From Pseudochrobactrum kiredjianiae (GTDB lineage: Bacteria; Pseudomonadota; Alphaproteobacteria; Rhizobiales; Rhizobiaceae), in assembly GCF_030362795.1 (NCBI RefSeq), contig NZ_JAUCBM010000001.1, positions 186,001 through 250,000 of the forward strand: a stretch of 64,000 bases of DNA. The letters are read 5' to 3'. The notes beneath the pieces were generated by a model that saw only the letters and a list, made by a program, of their open reading frames with translations, was not told the DNA's origin and made no database searches. The position numbers were made by a program, and so were the translations under genes. Shown here piece by piece: positions 1-9,015 of this stretch. Every line of letters starts with the position of its first letter. Position 1 is the first letter of the stretch.

Positions 1-1419
1 CAGTTCAGTGCGTTTCTGCGTGCACTGATTGCCGCTGATACAGGGTTGGATTTTTTGCCGGAAGAATGGCCGGATATGTTTGAAGCGCTGCTGGCCAATG
101 AAACGGTCAAGCCGCATCCGGGCGGCCATCCGCGTGTGTTTATCTGGGGTGCGCTGGAAGCACGCCTGCAGACAGTGGACACAGTGATTGTCGGCGGGCT
201 GAATGAAGGGATCTGGCCGGCGAAAACCCGTAATGATCCGTTTATGTCGCGTCCGATGAAAGGCATGATTGCGCTTGATCCGCCGGAAGTGCGTACCGGT
301 TTGGCAGCGCATGATTTTGCCATGGCAACGGGTATGGAGCAGGTGATTTTCTCCCGCTCGCAACGCTCGGCTAATGCGCCGACTGTACCGTCGCGCTGGT
401 TGCTGCGACTGGAGACGGTGACGGGTAAAGCGGTAACGGATGCCATGCGTGAGCGTGGCGGTAAATATCTGCATTGGGCGCGTCTGCTTGATGTCAGCCC
501 CGATGTGCCGTTTGTCTCAAGGCCGGAGCCGAAGCCGCCGGTCGATGCGCGGCCAAAGCACTTCTCGGTGACAGAAATTGAAACACTGCGCCGCGATCCT
601 TATGCGATCTATGCCAAAAAAATCCTGCGTCTGCGTGCATTGGAACCACTGATCCGCGATCCGGCAGCGGCTGAGCGCGGAACGCTGTTTCATGATATTC
701 TGGGTGAATTTACCCATCGTGATATTGATCCTTTATCACCGCAGGCGGAAGAACTGTTGCTGGAAATCGGGCGCGGTATCTTTACTGATGCTGATCTGCC
801 GCCGGAGATTGAAGCCGTGTGGTGGCCGCGCATTACTGCGCTGATACCGGAGTTTTTGCATTGGGAACGGGAGCGCGCGCCTTATGTGCGTGAGCGCCAT
901 GCAGAGATTTCATCGGCAAAAGCAGTTGTCGAGCCACTGGCCGTGACACTGTCCGGTCGCGCTGATCGCATTGATGTGATGCGTGACGGCACGACTGTGG
1001 TGATTGACTATAAGACCGGCTCCACACCATCCGTGCGCCAGGCTCATGTGCTTTTATCGCCGCAGCTGGCACTGGAAGCGGCTCTGTTGCGCCGTGGGGC
1101 GTTTAAAGAGATCGGCCAGAGCAATGCGCAGGACTTGCTCTATGTGCGTTTGCAGGGTGGCGGAAGGCTCAAGCCGGAATCCATTCTCAGTACGGATCGT
1201 GGTGCCAGCGTGAAGACGGCTGTGGAACTGGGTGAAGAATCGTGGGTAAGGCTCGGAGAATTGCTCACGGAATATAATCGCGAGGAGCAGGGTTATCGTT
1301 CCCGTGCTTTGCCGTTCCGCGAAAGTGATCTGACGGGTGATTATGATCATCTGGCGCGTGTTCTGGAATGGTCTGCCGGTGGTGCTGATGCCGATGGTTC
1401 AGAAAGTGGTGATGCATGA
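1..1419 (+). CDS. addB: Double-strand break repair protein AddB, 3' part (5' end outside window)
   Basis: C-terminal 472 residues of the AddB subunit of the AddAB helicase-nuclease, which resects double-strand DNA ends for RecA-dependent repair. The reading frame is open from base 1, so the gene is cut by the window edge and no start is visible. The C-terminal PD-(D/E)XK nuclease domain is clear: a GRADRID stretch followed by VVIDYKTGS, with the D-Y-K codons near 1006-1014. The stop overlaps the addA start by four bases (ATGA, 1416-1419), the normal sign of translational coupling. The downstream partner addA and the motif together make the call secure; whether the N-terminal part is intact cannot be judged here. 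Confidence 0.95.
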   Translation, partial: QFSAFLRALIAADTGLDFLPEEWPDMFEALLANETVKPHPGGHPRVFIWGALEARLQTVDTVIVGGLNEGIWPAKTRNDPFMSRPMKGMIALDPPEVRTGLAAHDFAMATGMEQVIFSRSQRSANAPTVPSRWLLRLETVTGKAVTDAMRERGGKYLHWARLLDVSPDVPFVSRPEPKPPVDARPKHFSVTEIETLRRDPYAIYAKKILRLRALEPLIRDPAAAERGTLFHDILGEFTHRDIDPLSPQAEELLLEIGRGIFTDADLPPEIEAVWWPRITALIPEFLHWERERAPYVRERHAEISSAKAVVEPLAVTLSGRADRIDVMRDGTTVVIDYKTGSTPSVRQAHVLLSPQLALEAALLRRGAFKEIGQSNAQDLLYVRLQGGGRLKPESILSTDRGASVKTAVELGEESWVRLGELLTEYNREEQGYRSRALPFRESDLTGDYDHLARVLEWSAGGADADGSESGDA

Positions 1420-4400
1420 CAAAGCTTAAATTTATCATCCCGCAGGAAACCATTGATGCACAGGCTAAGGCTGCGAACCCTTACGATTCCGTATGGGTAT
1501 CGGCCAATGCCGGTTCCGGTAAAACTCATGTGCTGACAGAGCGGGTGATCCGGCTGCTGCTGGAGGGTACAGACCCGTCCAAAATCCTTTGTCTGACCTA
1601 TACCAAAGCTGCAGCGGCCGTGATGCAGAACCGTGTTTTCCAGCGCTTGTCGGAGTGGGCAGTACTGGATGATGAGGGACTAAGCCAGAAACTCAAAGAC
1701 CTGGAAAAGCGTGAACCCGATGCAATTCGTCTTGAAATTGCTCGGCGTTTGTTTGCCCGTGCCTTGGAAACGCCGGGTGGTCTGAAAATTCAGACCATTC
1801 ACGCTTTTTGTGAATCTATCCTGCACCAGTTTCCGCTTGAAGCAAATATTGCCGGTCATTTTGAAATGCTCGACGATATGATGCAAACGGCACTGGTAGG
1901 CGAAGCACGGCGGCAATTGCTGGAAGTGGCCTCCACCTCTGCTCATGCGGGTCTTGCTGAAGCTTTTGCTACGGTGCTGGAAACCGCCGGTGAAATGGGG
2001 CTGGAAAACCTGCTGGATGAAGCGGTGTCCAAGCGCCATGCCTTGCATGGATTTATCCGGCAGACTGGCGTCGCGGAAACCCGTCAGGATGTTTTCTACC
2101 GTCATTTCGGCTTTGAACGGCAAGACACTGAAGCGGATATTCTCGCCGATCTCTGGCCGGTGGCCGAGTTTTCAGAAGATGTGCTGGATGCGGTGATGAA
2201 CCTGCGCAAACCTGCTGCCCGTGCGCAGGATGTGGTGCTGCAATTGCGGATGATTAAGCCGCAGACGACACCAGCACAAATGCATGAAATTCTGCGCAAG
2301 GCATTTCTCAAATCCACAGGTGAACCGAAAAACGGCTCATGGGTGGCGACTGCTGCGGTCAAAGCCGAGCTGCCGGATTTCGAGGATGATTTTAACCGCG
2401 TTGCTGCCGATATTCATGAAGGGCTCGACCGGCTTAAACTACTGAAGCTGATCCGGCTCAATCTTGCAGCCTTCACGCTGATTGATGATCTGCTGTCGCG
2501 TTATGAGAAGATGAAGCGCAATCGCGGCTTGCTGGACTTTGACGATCTGATTAACCGCACAGTCTCGCTGTTGTCACGCAATGGCGCGGGCATGTGGGTG
2601 CAATATAAGCTTGATCGCGGTATCGACCATATTCTGGTGGATGAGGCGCAGGATACCAGCCCTGAACAATGGCAGGTGATTAATATGCTCTCTGCCGAAT
2701 TTTTCTCCGGTTCGGGACAACGTGACGTGCGCCGTACCCTTTTCGCAGTGGGTGATGAGAAACAGTCGATCTATTCGTTTCAGGGCGCACGTCCTGAGGA
2801 TTTTGCCGCGACCGGTAAAGCCGTTTCACGCATGGCAGCCCGTGCGGAATTGAGCTTTGAAAAAGTCAGTCTTAATTTCTCCTTCCGCTCCACACCGGAT
2901 GTGTTGTCGGCGGTGGATACGGTGTTTTCGCGCGAAGAAGCTTTTCGTGGACTTGGTATTGAGCGGCAGCCGACCGTTCATGCGGCGATCCGCTCCAATG
3001 ATGCCGGTGAAGTTGAGGTCTGGGATATTCTGACGCCGGAAAAGGTTGAAGAGGTTGAGGACTGGCGCACGCCGATTGACCAGTTGCCTGCACCGGCCGT
3101 CAAGCTGGCCGAACAGATTGCCACCACCATTCGCCACTGGCTGGATACGGGTGAACCGATCCATGGCAAGGGGCGGCGCATGGAGCCGCGCGATATTATG
3201 GTGCTGGTACGCAAGCGTGATCTGTTCATGCCTGCACTTTCCCGTGCATTGAAAAATCGCGGTGTTCCGGTGGCCGGTGCTGACCGCTTGCGCCTCACCA
3301 GCCATATCGGGATTAAAGATTTGATGGCTGTCGGGCGCTTTGTACTGCAACCGGCGGATGATCTGTCACTGGCAAGTGTGCTGAAAAGCCCGCTCTTTGG
3401 TTTAACCGAGGAGCAGCTTTATCGTCTCGCGCAGCCACGCGGAACAAAGCAGACGCTTTATGCGGCGATGGAGAAGCTGGGTGAAAGCGATGCGCCGGAT
3501 GCGGGCGCATGGCAGGTGCTGTACACAAAACTGCGTCGCTGGCGCAATATGGCTGATACAATGCCGGTCTTTGAGTTCTATGCCCGTATTCTCGGACAGG
3601 ATGGCGGACGACGTAAACTGCTCGCGCGGCTCGGGCCGGAAGCCGGTGACGTGATCGACGAATTCCAGAACTACGCATTGGCAACCGAGCGCAGTGGTCT
3701 GCCGGGGCTACAGGCCTTTCTGGAAACGCTGGAAGCAGCCTCGCCGGAGATCAAGCGCGAGCTGGATCAGAACCGTGATGAAGTGCGTATCATGACGGTT
3801 CATGCCTCCAAGGGGCTGGAAGCGGCTGTGGTCTTCATGGTTGATCCCGGCAATGCCGCATGGTCGGCAGGGCGTGCGCCAAAGCTGCTGAGTTTTGATA
3901 TGGCGGAGCCGGATGGTTATGAGGGCAAGGGCTTTCTCTGGTTGCCGAAGAGCGATTACGGCACCGGTTTTACTGCGGAGCTGCTGGAAGAGCTTAAAAC
4001 GCGCTCTGAGGAAGAATATCGCCGCCTGCTTTATGTGGGCATGACCCGCGCCGAGGACCGGCTGATCCTGTGCGGTTATCGTGGCGAGCGCGAGAGCGAA
4101 AACACATGGCTGAAATTGGCCTCTGACGGGCTGGGTGATGAAGCCATAGCCTATGATCATCCGGTTGAGGGTGTAAGCGCACGGCGTTATCGCAAAACCG
4201 CACTCTCAGACGTTGAAATACAGGTCAAAACAGGCGCTGAACAGACGGCTTATCCGCCGTTGCCGGAACATTATCGCAGGCCATTGGAGCCGGAGCAGGG
4301 ACTACCACGCCCATTAACACCATCCGGTGCTTCCGCTTTGATTGAGGCCGATGCAGAGCTGGTTGTCCGTAGCGGCTCGCCGGTTCTGGAGCAGGGCGCA

Positions 4401-4943
4401 CAGAGTGAGGGCCGCAGTTTTGGTTTGCAACGCGGAACGGTGATCCATACGCTGTTGCAACGCCTGCCGGACCTGCCTGCAGAACAACGCGAACAGGCGG
4501 CACAGCGGTATCTCACGATTGCTGCTGCCGATTGGCACGAATCACAACGTGAAAAAGTATTGGCAGCGGTCAGCACTATTCTGGAAGATCCGCAATTTGC
4601 TGCGGTATTTTCACCGGCCTCCAAAGCGGAAATCTCGCTGATGGGTAAGCTGCAATTGCGCGGCAAGGAACAGGTTGTTTCCGGCCAGATTGACCGGCTC
4701 TGTGTTGAAGAAGACCGTGTGCTGATTGTGGATTATAAGAGCAATCGCCCGCCTGCGCGCGCACAACAAGAGGTGCCGCAGGCCTATATCACTCAGCTTG
4801 CACTATATCGCGCGCTGGTTGAGCCGCTTTATCCGGATAAACGTGTTGAGGCTGCGCTGCTGTTTACCGAAGGGCCGCATCTGATCGTATTGGATGAGGA
4901 TGTGATGGAGCAGGCGCTGATTGCTCTGGGCAAAGCCGTATGA
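1416..4943 (+). CDS. addA: Double-strand break repair helicase AddA
   Basis: 1175-residue UvrD-family helicase with a C-terminal nuclease domain, partner of AddB. Walker A ANAGSGKT lies at residues 30-37 and the Walker B/DEAQDTSP motif near residue 409. Later helicase motifs are present (VGDEKQSIYSFQGARP, VHASKGLEAAVVF, LLYVGMTRAEDRL). The nuclease motif VDYKSNRPP sits near residue 1105. Length agrees with alphaproteobacterial AddA. It starts on the ATG that overlaps the addB stop. The 110 bases behind it lead to trxA, which has its own probable promoter. Confidence 0.96.
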   Translation: MTKLKFIIPQETIDAQAKAANPYDSVWVSANAGSGKTHVLTERVIRLLLEGTDPSKILCLTYTKAAAAVMQNRVFQRLSEWAVLDDEGLSQKLKDLEKREPDAIRLEIARRLFARALETPGGLKIQTIHAFCESILHQFPLEANIAGHFEMLDDMMQTALVGEARRQLLEVASTSAHAGLAEAFATVLETAGEMGLENLLDEAVSKRHALHGFIRQTGVAETRQDVFYRHFGFERQDTEADILADLWPVAEFSEDVLDAVMNLRKPAARAQDVVLQLRMIKPQTTPAQMHEILRKAFLKSTGEPKNGSWVATAAVKAELPDFEDDFNRVAADIHEGLDRLKLLKLIRLNLAAFTLIDDLLSRYEKMKRNRGLLDFDDLINRTVSLLSRNGAGMWVQYKLDRGIDHILVDEAQDTSPEQWQVINMLSAEFFSGSGQRDVRRTLFAVGDEKQSIYSFQGARPEDFAATGKAVSRMAARAELSFEKVSLNFSFRSTPDVLSAVDTVFSREEAFRGLGIERQPTVHAAIRSNDAGEVEVWDILTPEKVEEVEDWRTPIDQLPAPAVKLAEQIATTIRHWLDTGEPIHGKGRRMEPRDIMVLVRKRDLFMPALSRALKNRGVPVAGADRLRLTSHIGIKDLMAVGRFVLQPADDLSLASVLKSPLFGLTEEQLYRLAQPRGTKQTLYAAMEKLGESDAPDAGAWQVLYTKLRRWRNMADTMPVFEFYARILGQDGGRRKLLARLGPEAGDVIDEFQNYALATERSGLPGLQAFLETLEAASPEIKRELDQNRDEVRIMTVHASKGLEAAVVFMVDPGNAAWSAGRAPKLLSFDMAEPDGYEGKGFLWLPKSDYGTGFTAELLEELKTRSEEEYRRLLYVGMTRAEDRLILCGYRGERESENTWLKLASDGLGDEAIAYDHPVEGVSARRYRKTALSDVEIQVKTGAEQTAYPPLPEHYRRPLEPEQGLPRPLTPSGASALIEADAELVVRSGSPVLEQGAQSEGRSFGLQRGTVIHTLLQRLPDLPAEQREQAAQRYLTIAAADWHESQREKVLAAVSTILEDPQFAAVFSPASKAEISLMGKLQLRGKEQVVSGQIDRLCVEEDRVLIVDYKSNRPPARAQQEVPQAYITQLALYRALVEPLYPDKRVEAALLFTEGPHLIVLDEDVMEQALIALGKAV

Positions 4944-4965
4944 ACAGGCTGCCTCGAAAACTATA

Positions 4966-4995
4966 TTGACCTTTCATCACAATGACACCACATAT
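4966..4995 (+). promoter_or_regulatory. Probable promoter of trxA
   Basis: TTGACC at 4966-4971 followed, 18 bases on, by ACATAT (4990-4995), about 55 bases before the trxA start codon. The -35 is good and the -10 is weak, as is common in alphaproteobacteria. It lies in the only gap between addA and trxA. Inferred from sequence only. Confidence 0.4.
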
Positions 4996-5053
4996 CAGCT
5001 AATAATGAATTTGAAATCAGGATATGTCCTGTATCAGTAAAAGAGGAAAGCCA

Positions 5054-5374
5054 ATGGCGACCGTTAAAATTGACAATAGCAATTTCGAATCCGATGTGCT
5101 GAAAGCTTCTGAGCCGGTTGTGGTGGATTTCTGGGCTGAATGGTGCGGACCTTGCAAAATGATTGCACCGGCTCTGGAAGAAATTTCATCGGAAATGGCT
5201 GGTCAGGTAAAGATCGCCAAAGTGAATATCGATGAAAATCCGGAGCTGGCAGCACAATATGGTGTGCGTTCCATCCCGACATTGCTGTTGTTCAAAAATG
5301 GTGAAATCGCTGCCAATATGGTTGGTGCTGCACCAAAGAGCCGTCTGGCCGACTGGATCAAAGCTTCGTCTTAA
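5054..5374 (+). CDS. trxA: Thioredoxin
   Basis: 106-residue thioredoxin, a cytoplasmic disulfide reductase recharged by thioredoxin reductase. The active site WCGPC is at residues 30-34 and the cis-proline loop SIPT is present. An upstream in-frame ATG at 5024 would add ten residues foreign to the family. The chosen ATG at 5054 has AGAGGAAAG just before it and gives the standard MATVKID start. The gene ends before a perfect bidirectional terminator and faces folC on the other strand. addBA-trxA-folC is the usual order in this bacterial group. Confidence 0.96.
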   Translation: MATVKIDNSNFESDVLKASEPVVVDFWAEWCGPCKMIAPALEEISSEMAGQVKIAKVNIDENPELAAQYGVRSIPTLLLFKNGEIAANMVGAAPKSRLADWIKASS

Positions 5375-5394
5375 TCAGATAAAGAATTATCAAA

Positions 5395-5428
5395 AAAAGC
5401 CCCGCATGAACGTTCATGCGGGGCTTTT
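5395..5428. terminator. Bidirectional terminator between trxA and folC
   Basis: A perfect 34-bp palindrome centred on AACGTT, with A-run on the left and T-run on the right, 20 bases after the trxA stop. It can serve both trxA (+) and folC (-). Confidence 0.9.
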
Positions 5429-5433
5429 GTTTT

Positions 5434-5484
5434 TACAGCATAATTCCTTAAACTTGAATCAGTTTCAGGTAAAATTATGCTGTA
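5434..5484. repeat. Dispersed palindromic repeat, copy 1 (AGCATAATTCC family)
   Basis: An imperfect inverted repeat with outer arms TACAGCATAATT and AATTATGCTGTA. The left arm (AGCATAATTCCTTAAACT, 5437-5454) recurs exactly at 60710-60727, where the palindrome is perfect. It lies between the trxA terminator and folC, where no gene is expected. I take it as a small non-autonomous repeat of the kind common in Brucellaceae intergenic regions. Confidence 0.7.
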
Positions 5485-5495
5485 AATATAAAGTG

Positions 5496-5539
5496 TTAGA
5501 GCGACCTTTGTGCGCCCAAGTGGGCGCACGGCGCTCTAA
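5496..5539. repeat. Intergenic hairpin repeat (TTAGAGCG arms)
   Basis: Nested inverted repeat: outer arms TTAGAGCG (5496-5503) and CGCTCTAA (5532-5539), inner arms GTGCGCCC (5510-5517) and GGGCGCAC (5522-5529), separated by a short internal loop. It is the third palindrome in the trxA-folC junction and ends just beyond the folC stop. It resembles the small hairpin repeats scattered through rhizobial genomes. Confidence 0.6.
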
Positions 5540-5550
5540 AGATCAAATAT

Positions 5551-6888
5551 TTATTGTGGCGGTGTGTTGTTCGCTGCCAGCACATCACCTGCCAGATAAA
5601 GCGAACCGCCGATCAGAATGCGCGGTGCAATCACCTCATCTTTGACCTGTTCTTTGATGGCTTTCAGCCCGTCAGCTACACTGGCAACCGGCAGAGCTTC
5701 CAGACCGGCTCTGCGCGCTGCATCGGCAAGCGTTTCATGGTCAATACCTGAATCGCTGGAGCTAATCGCTACCGTATAGACCTGTCTGGCCATGCCGCTG
5801 AAAGCCTCAAAATAACCGACCGGATCTTTGGTGTTGATCATACCGGTAATCAGATAAAGCGGGCGCGGATCGCGTTCTTCAAGCTCGGCCAAGGCCTCGG
5901 CAATGACGACGCCAGCACCTGGATTATGCCCGCCGTCGAGCCAGATTTCAGCTTTTTCAGGGGCAAAACGGATCAGATCACCCTGTGTCAGGCGCTGCAT
6001 GCGGGCAGGCCATGTCACAGATGTCATGGCTTTCTCAACAGCCTGATCGCTTAAAGCAAAACCGGCCTCGCGCACGGCTTTTATGGCTGCTGCGGCATTG
6101 GCAATCTGGTGACGGCCCGGCAGGCGCGGCAGTGGCAGATCAATCAGCCCGCTCTCATCCTGATAGACCATACGGCCATGTTCCTGATAGGCAAGGAAAT
6201 CCTGCCCGAAAACGCTGACAGCGCAGCGCAGACGGTCTGCAATATCAATCATTACCTGACGGGCATCATCGCTGCTCTGATAGCCGATCACCACCGGACA
6301 ACCACGCTTGATAATACCGGCTTTTTCAGCCGCAATGATCTCTACTTTATCGCCGAGATAGGACTGATGATCGAGCGAAACCGGCATAATCAATGAGACA
6401 GCAGGTTTGGTGATGACATTGGTGGCATCAAAACGCCCGCCAAGACCAACTTCCAGAATAACTGCATCCGCCGGATGCTCGGCAAAAAGCACAAAGGTCA
6501 CGGCAGTCAGAATCTCGAAAACGGTGATCATATGCTCACCATTCGCTTCCGTTACCCGTGCAACTGCATCCGAGAGCGTTGCATCATCCACCAGCTGTCC
6601 GGCCTCACCTTTGCGACCCAGACGATAACGCTCATGCCAGTTCACCAGATGCGGAGATGTGTGCACATGCACTGCCAGTCCTTCCGCTTCCAGCAATGCG
6701 CGGGCGAAAGCAGTAGCCGAGCCTTTGCCGTTGGTTCCGGCAATATGGATAATCGGCGGTAGCTTGTCTTGCGGATTGCCCAGCGCTTCCAGCAGACGGC
6801 TGATACGCTCAAGCGACAGATCAAAACCCTTCGGATGTTTCTCCAGAAGGCGTTCAATACGATGTGCGGCGGTGAGATTTTGTGTCAT
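5551..6888 (-). CDS. folC: Bifunctional folylpolyglutamate synthase / dihydrofolate synthase
   Basis: 445-residue Mur-ligase-family enzyme that adds glutamate to dihydropteroate or tetrahydrofolate in the cytoplasm. The P-loop GTNGKGS is at residues 51-57, followed by the family motifs FEILTAVTFVLFAE and EVGLGGRFDATNV and the C-terminal DGGHNPGAG. Length is normal for FolC. It lies downstream of accD on the same strand. A terminator-like hairpin and a repeat fill the 262-base gap, so it may have its own promoter. Confidence 0.95.
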   Translation of the reverse strand: MTQNLTAAHRIERLLEKHPKGFDLSLERISRLLEALGNPQDKLPPIIHIAGTNGKGSATAFARALLEAEGLAVHVHTSPHLVNWHERYRLGRKGEAGQLVDDATLSDAVARVTEANGEHMITVFEILTAVTFVLFAEHPADAVILEVGLGGRFDATNVITKPAVSLIMPVSLDHQSYLGDKVEIIAAEKAGIIKRGCPVVIGYQSSDDARQVMIDIADRLRCAVSVFGQDFLAYQEHGRMVYQDESGLIDLPLPRLPGRHQIANAAAAIKAVREAGFALSDQAVEKAMTSVTWPARMQRLTQGDLIRFAPEKAEIWLDGGHNPGAGVVIAEALAELEERDPRPLYLITGMINTKDPVGYFEAFSGMARQVYTVAISSSDSGIDHETLADAARRAGLEALPVASVADGLKAIKEQVKDEVIAPRILIGGSLYLAGDVLAANNTPPQ

Positions 6889-6918
6889 GGCAGATCCGGA
6901 AATGCTCTATCTATTTGC

Positions 6919-7015
6919 TTTTACGCGTATCTTATCTGATCGAAGCGGTATTAGAAATCAGTCCGGTGGACTGATTTCCCCGCGAAGGCGCTTCACACTT
7001 TTACGCGTACGCTCT
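6919..7015. repeat. Dispersed mosaic repeat with nested hairpin, copy 1
   Basis: Between folC and accD. An outer element starting TTTTACGC and ending in GGCGCTTCACACTTTT surrounds an inner perfect 11-bp hairpin, GAAATCAGTCC (6954-6964) with GGACTGATTTC (6968-6978). A second copy with the same outer and inner parts lies at 35599-35697. No coding potential is seen. Confidence 0.65.
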
Positions 7016-7073
7016 GATAATCGTATATGAACTGACCAGTTTGCGGTTTGTTTTGCAACAGGTACTTAGAAAA

Positions 7074-7101
7074 GAAAACGCGCCGCTGGTTGAGCGGCGC
7101 G
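7074..7101 (-). terminator. Terminator of accD
   Basis: Perfect 9-bp stem, CGCGCCGCT (7079-7087) with AGCGGCGCG (7093-7101). In the direction of accD transcription it is followed by a T-rich tract, about 50 bases after the accD stop. Confidence 0.8.
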
Positions 7102-7150
7102 AAAAGTCGTCTTGGCGGCAAAAAACTCTGCCGCTCAGAATAAAATCTTA

Positions 7151-8056
7151 TCAGACAGAAGCGGCGCGGGCTGCGGTCTCTGCAAGCTCAGCTTTCGCTT
7201 CACTCGCAGGCTGTTTCATCATGATTTTCAGGATACGGGCAACGGTTTCTTTCATCTCAAGACGGGAAACCACCATATCAATCATACCGTGATCCAACAG
7301 ATATTCCGCGCTCTGGAAGCCTTCCGGCAGCTTTTCACGGATCGTCTGTTCAATCACGCGTGCACCGGCAAAACCGATCATTGTGCCTGGTTCTGCAATT
7401 TGGATATCGCCGAGCATGGCATAAGAAGCGGTTACACCACCGAAGGTCGGGTTAGTCAGAACCACAATATAAGGCAGGCCAGCTTCTTTCAGCATTTCCA
7501 CAGCAACAGTGGTGCGTGGCATCTGCATCAGTGACAGAATACCTTCCTGCATACGGGCACCGCCGGAAGCGGAAAACAGAACCAGAGGACGTTTCTTTGC
7601 AAGGGCAGTTTCAGCTGCTTTGATGATTGCCTCACCGGCAGCCATACCGAGCGAACCACCCATGAAAGCAAAGTCCTGCACGGTTGCAACAATCGGAAGA
7701 CCTTCAATCGTACCGGTCGCATTGATGATGCAATCATCTTGCTGTGTGCGGCTGCGATAGTCTTTCAGACGATCAATATATTTCTTTTCGTCGCGGAATT
7801 TCAGCGGATCGGTCGCAACTTTCGGGCTTTCCAGAGTCTCATATTTGCCTTCATCAAAGAAGAAACGCAGACGGTCTTTGGCCGGAATACGCATATGATG
7901 ACCGGAAGCAGGGATCACCCACTGATTGCTTTCCAGATCCTTGTGAAACACCATTTCACCGGTTGACGGGTCCTTGATCCAGAGATTCTCTGGCATATCC
8001 CGGCGCCCCAGCATGGAGTTGAGCTTCGGGCGGACATAATTCGTAATCCAGTTCAT
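7151..8056 (-). CDS. accD: Acetyl-CoA carboxylase carboxyltransferase subunit beta
   Basis: 301-residue beta subunit of the carboxyltransferase of acetyl-CoA carboxylase, which makes malonyl-CoA for fatty-acid synthesis with AccA. Family blocks are plain: [29 protein letters not shown] and [18 protein letters not shown]. The N-terminal region that is a four-cysteine zinc ribbon in E. coli AccD contains no cysteine here ([14 protein letters not shown]), so that zinc site is absent. The gene lies between trpFBA and folC on the minus strand, a standard alphaproteobacterial order, and ends in a clear terminator. Confidence 0.96.
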   Translation of the reverse strand: MNWITNYVRPKLNSMLGRRDMPENLWIKDPSTGEMVFHKDLESNQWVIPASGHHMRIPAKDRLRFFFDEGKYETLESPKVATDPLKFRDEKKYIDRLKDYRSRTQQDDCIINATGTIEGLPIVATVQDFAFMGGSLGMAAGEAIIKAAETALAKKRPLVLFSASGGARMQEGILSLMQMPRTTVAVEMLKEAGLPYIVVLTNPTFGGVTASYAMLGDIQIAEPGTMIGFAGARVIEQTIREKLPEGFQSAEYLLDHGMIDMVVSRLEMKETVARILKIMMKQPASEAKAELAETAARAASV

Positions 8057-8119
8057 ATGGGCTTTCCGTTGTTCTCAAAACTTGAAACTTTTGTGTCTTT
8101 AAACATAAAATGCATAAAA

Positions 8120-8145
8120 CACAAAGAAAGCCGCAAATTTGCGGC
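8120..8145 (-). terminator. Terminator of the trp genes
   Basis: The palindrome GCCGCAAATTTGCGGC (8130-8145) lies 29 bases after the trpA stop. Read on the minus strand it runs into a pyrimidine-rich CTTTCTTTG tract. It separates trpFBA from accD. Confidence 0.75.
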
Positions 8146-8173
8146 ACTCTGTTAATTGTTTATTTTACGCTGC

Positions 8174-9013
8174 TTATTGGGCAGGAGCAAGGCGAGCGTT
8201 ACGAACACCCGATGCAAGTTCACTGACAATAGCAGTTGCTGCGGCTACAGGATCACCCTGAACCTTGTCGTCAGCATCCAAAGTGCCTGCAATTGCAGCC
8301 ACAATCGCTGAGCCGACAACCACCCCGTCAGCGGATGCGCCGATGGCTTTGGCCTGTTCTGCTGTGCGGACACCAAAGCCAACACAAACCGGCAAGGCTG
8401 TGTGGCTTTTAATACGGGCAACCGCTTCACTGACCTGTGTTGTATCGGCCAGAGCCGAGCCGGTAATTCCGTTCATCGACACATAATAGACAAAGCCGGA
8501 AGTGTTTTCGAGCACTTTTGGCAGGCGTTTTTCGTCTGTCGTCGGTGTGGCCAGACGAATGAAGTTGATACCGGCTTTAATAGACGGAATGCATAATTCT
8601 TCATCCATTTCCGGCGGCAGGTCGACAACGATCAATCCGTCAATACCAGCTTCAAGCGCATCTTTGATGAAACGCTCAACGCCGTAAATATAGATCGGGT
8701 TGTAATACCCCATCAATACAACAGGTGTTGTGTCATCGCTCACGCGGAAATCGCGTACCATCTGCAGAGCCTTCGGCAAAGTCTGGCCTGCATGCAGTGC
8801 GCGCAGGGCTGCGGCCTGAATCGCAGGGCCATCAGCCATCGGATCGGAGAAGGCCATGCCGATTTCAATCACATCCGCACCGGCTTTGGGCAGGGCTTTC
8901 ATGATTTCAACCGACGTTGCGTAATCAGGATCACCGCCCATGAAATAAGTGACCAGCGCAGGGCGACCCTCAGCGCGAAGTGCCGCGAATTTCTCATCCA
9001 TACGTTTTGTCAT
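8174..9013 (-). CDS. trpA: Tryptophan synthase alpha subunit
   Basis: 279-residue TIM-barrel subunit that cleaves indole-3-glycerol phosphate and channels indole to TrpB. Catalytic acids E50 (ADVIEIG) and D61 (FSDPMADGP) are present. The loop [15 protein letters not shown] and the phosphate-binding VGFGVRT follow in family order. It begins two bases after the trpB stop, so the two are certainly co-transcribed and probably translationally coupled. Confidence 0.97.
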   Translation of the reverse strand: MTKRMDEKFAALRAEGRPALVTYFMGGDPDYATSVEIMKALPKAGADVIEIGMAFSDPMADGPAIQAAALRALHAGQTLPKALQMVRDFRVSDDTTPVVLMGYYNPIYIYGVERFIKDALEAGIDGLIVVDLPPEMDEELCIPSIKAGINFIRLATPTTDEKRLPKVLENTSGFVYYVSMNGITGSALADTTQVSEAVARIKSHTALPVCVGFGVRTAEQAKAIGASADGVVVGSAIVAAIAGTLDADDKVQGDPVAAATAIVSELASGVRNARLAPAQ

Positions 9014-9015
9014 GA

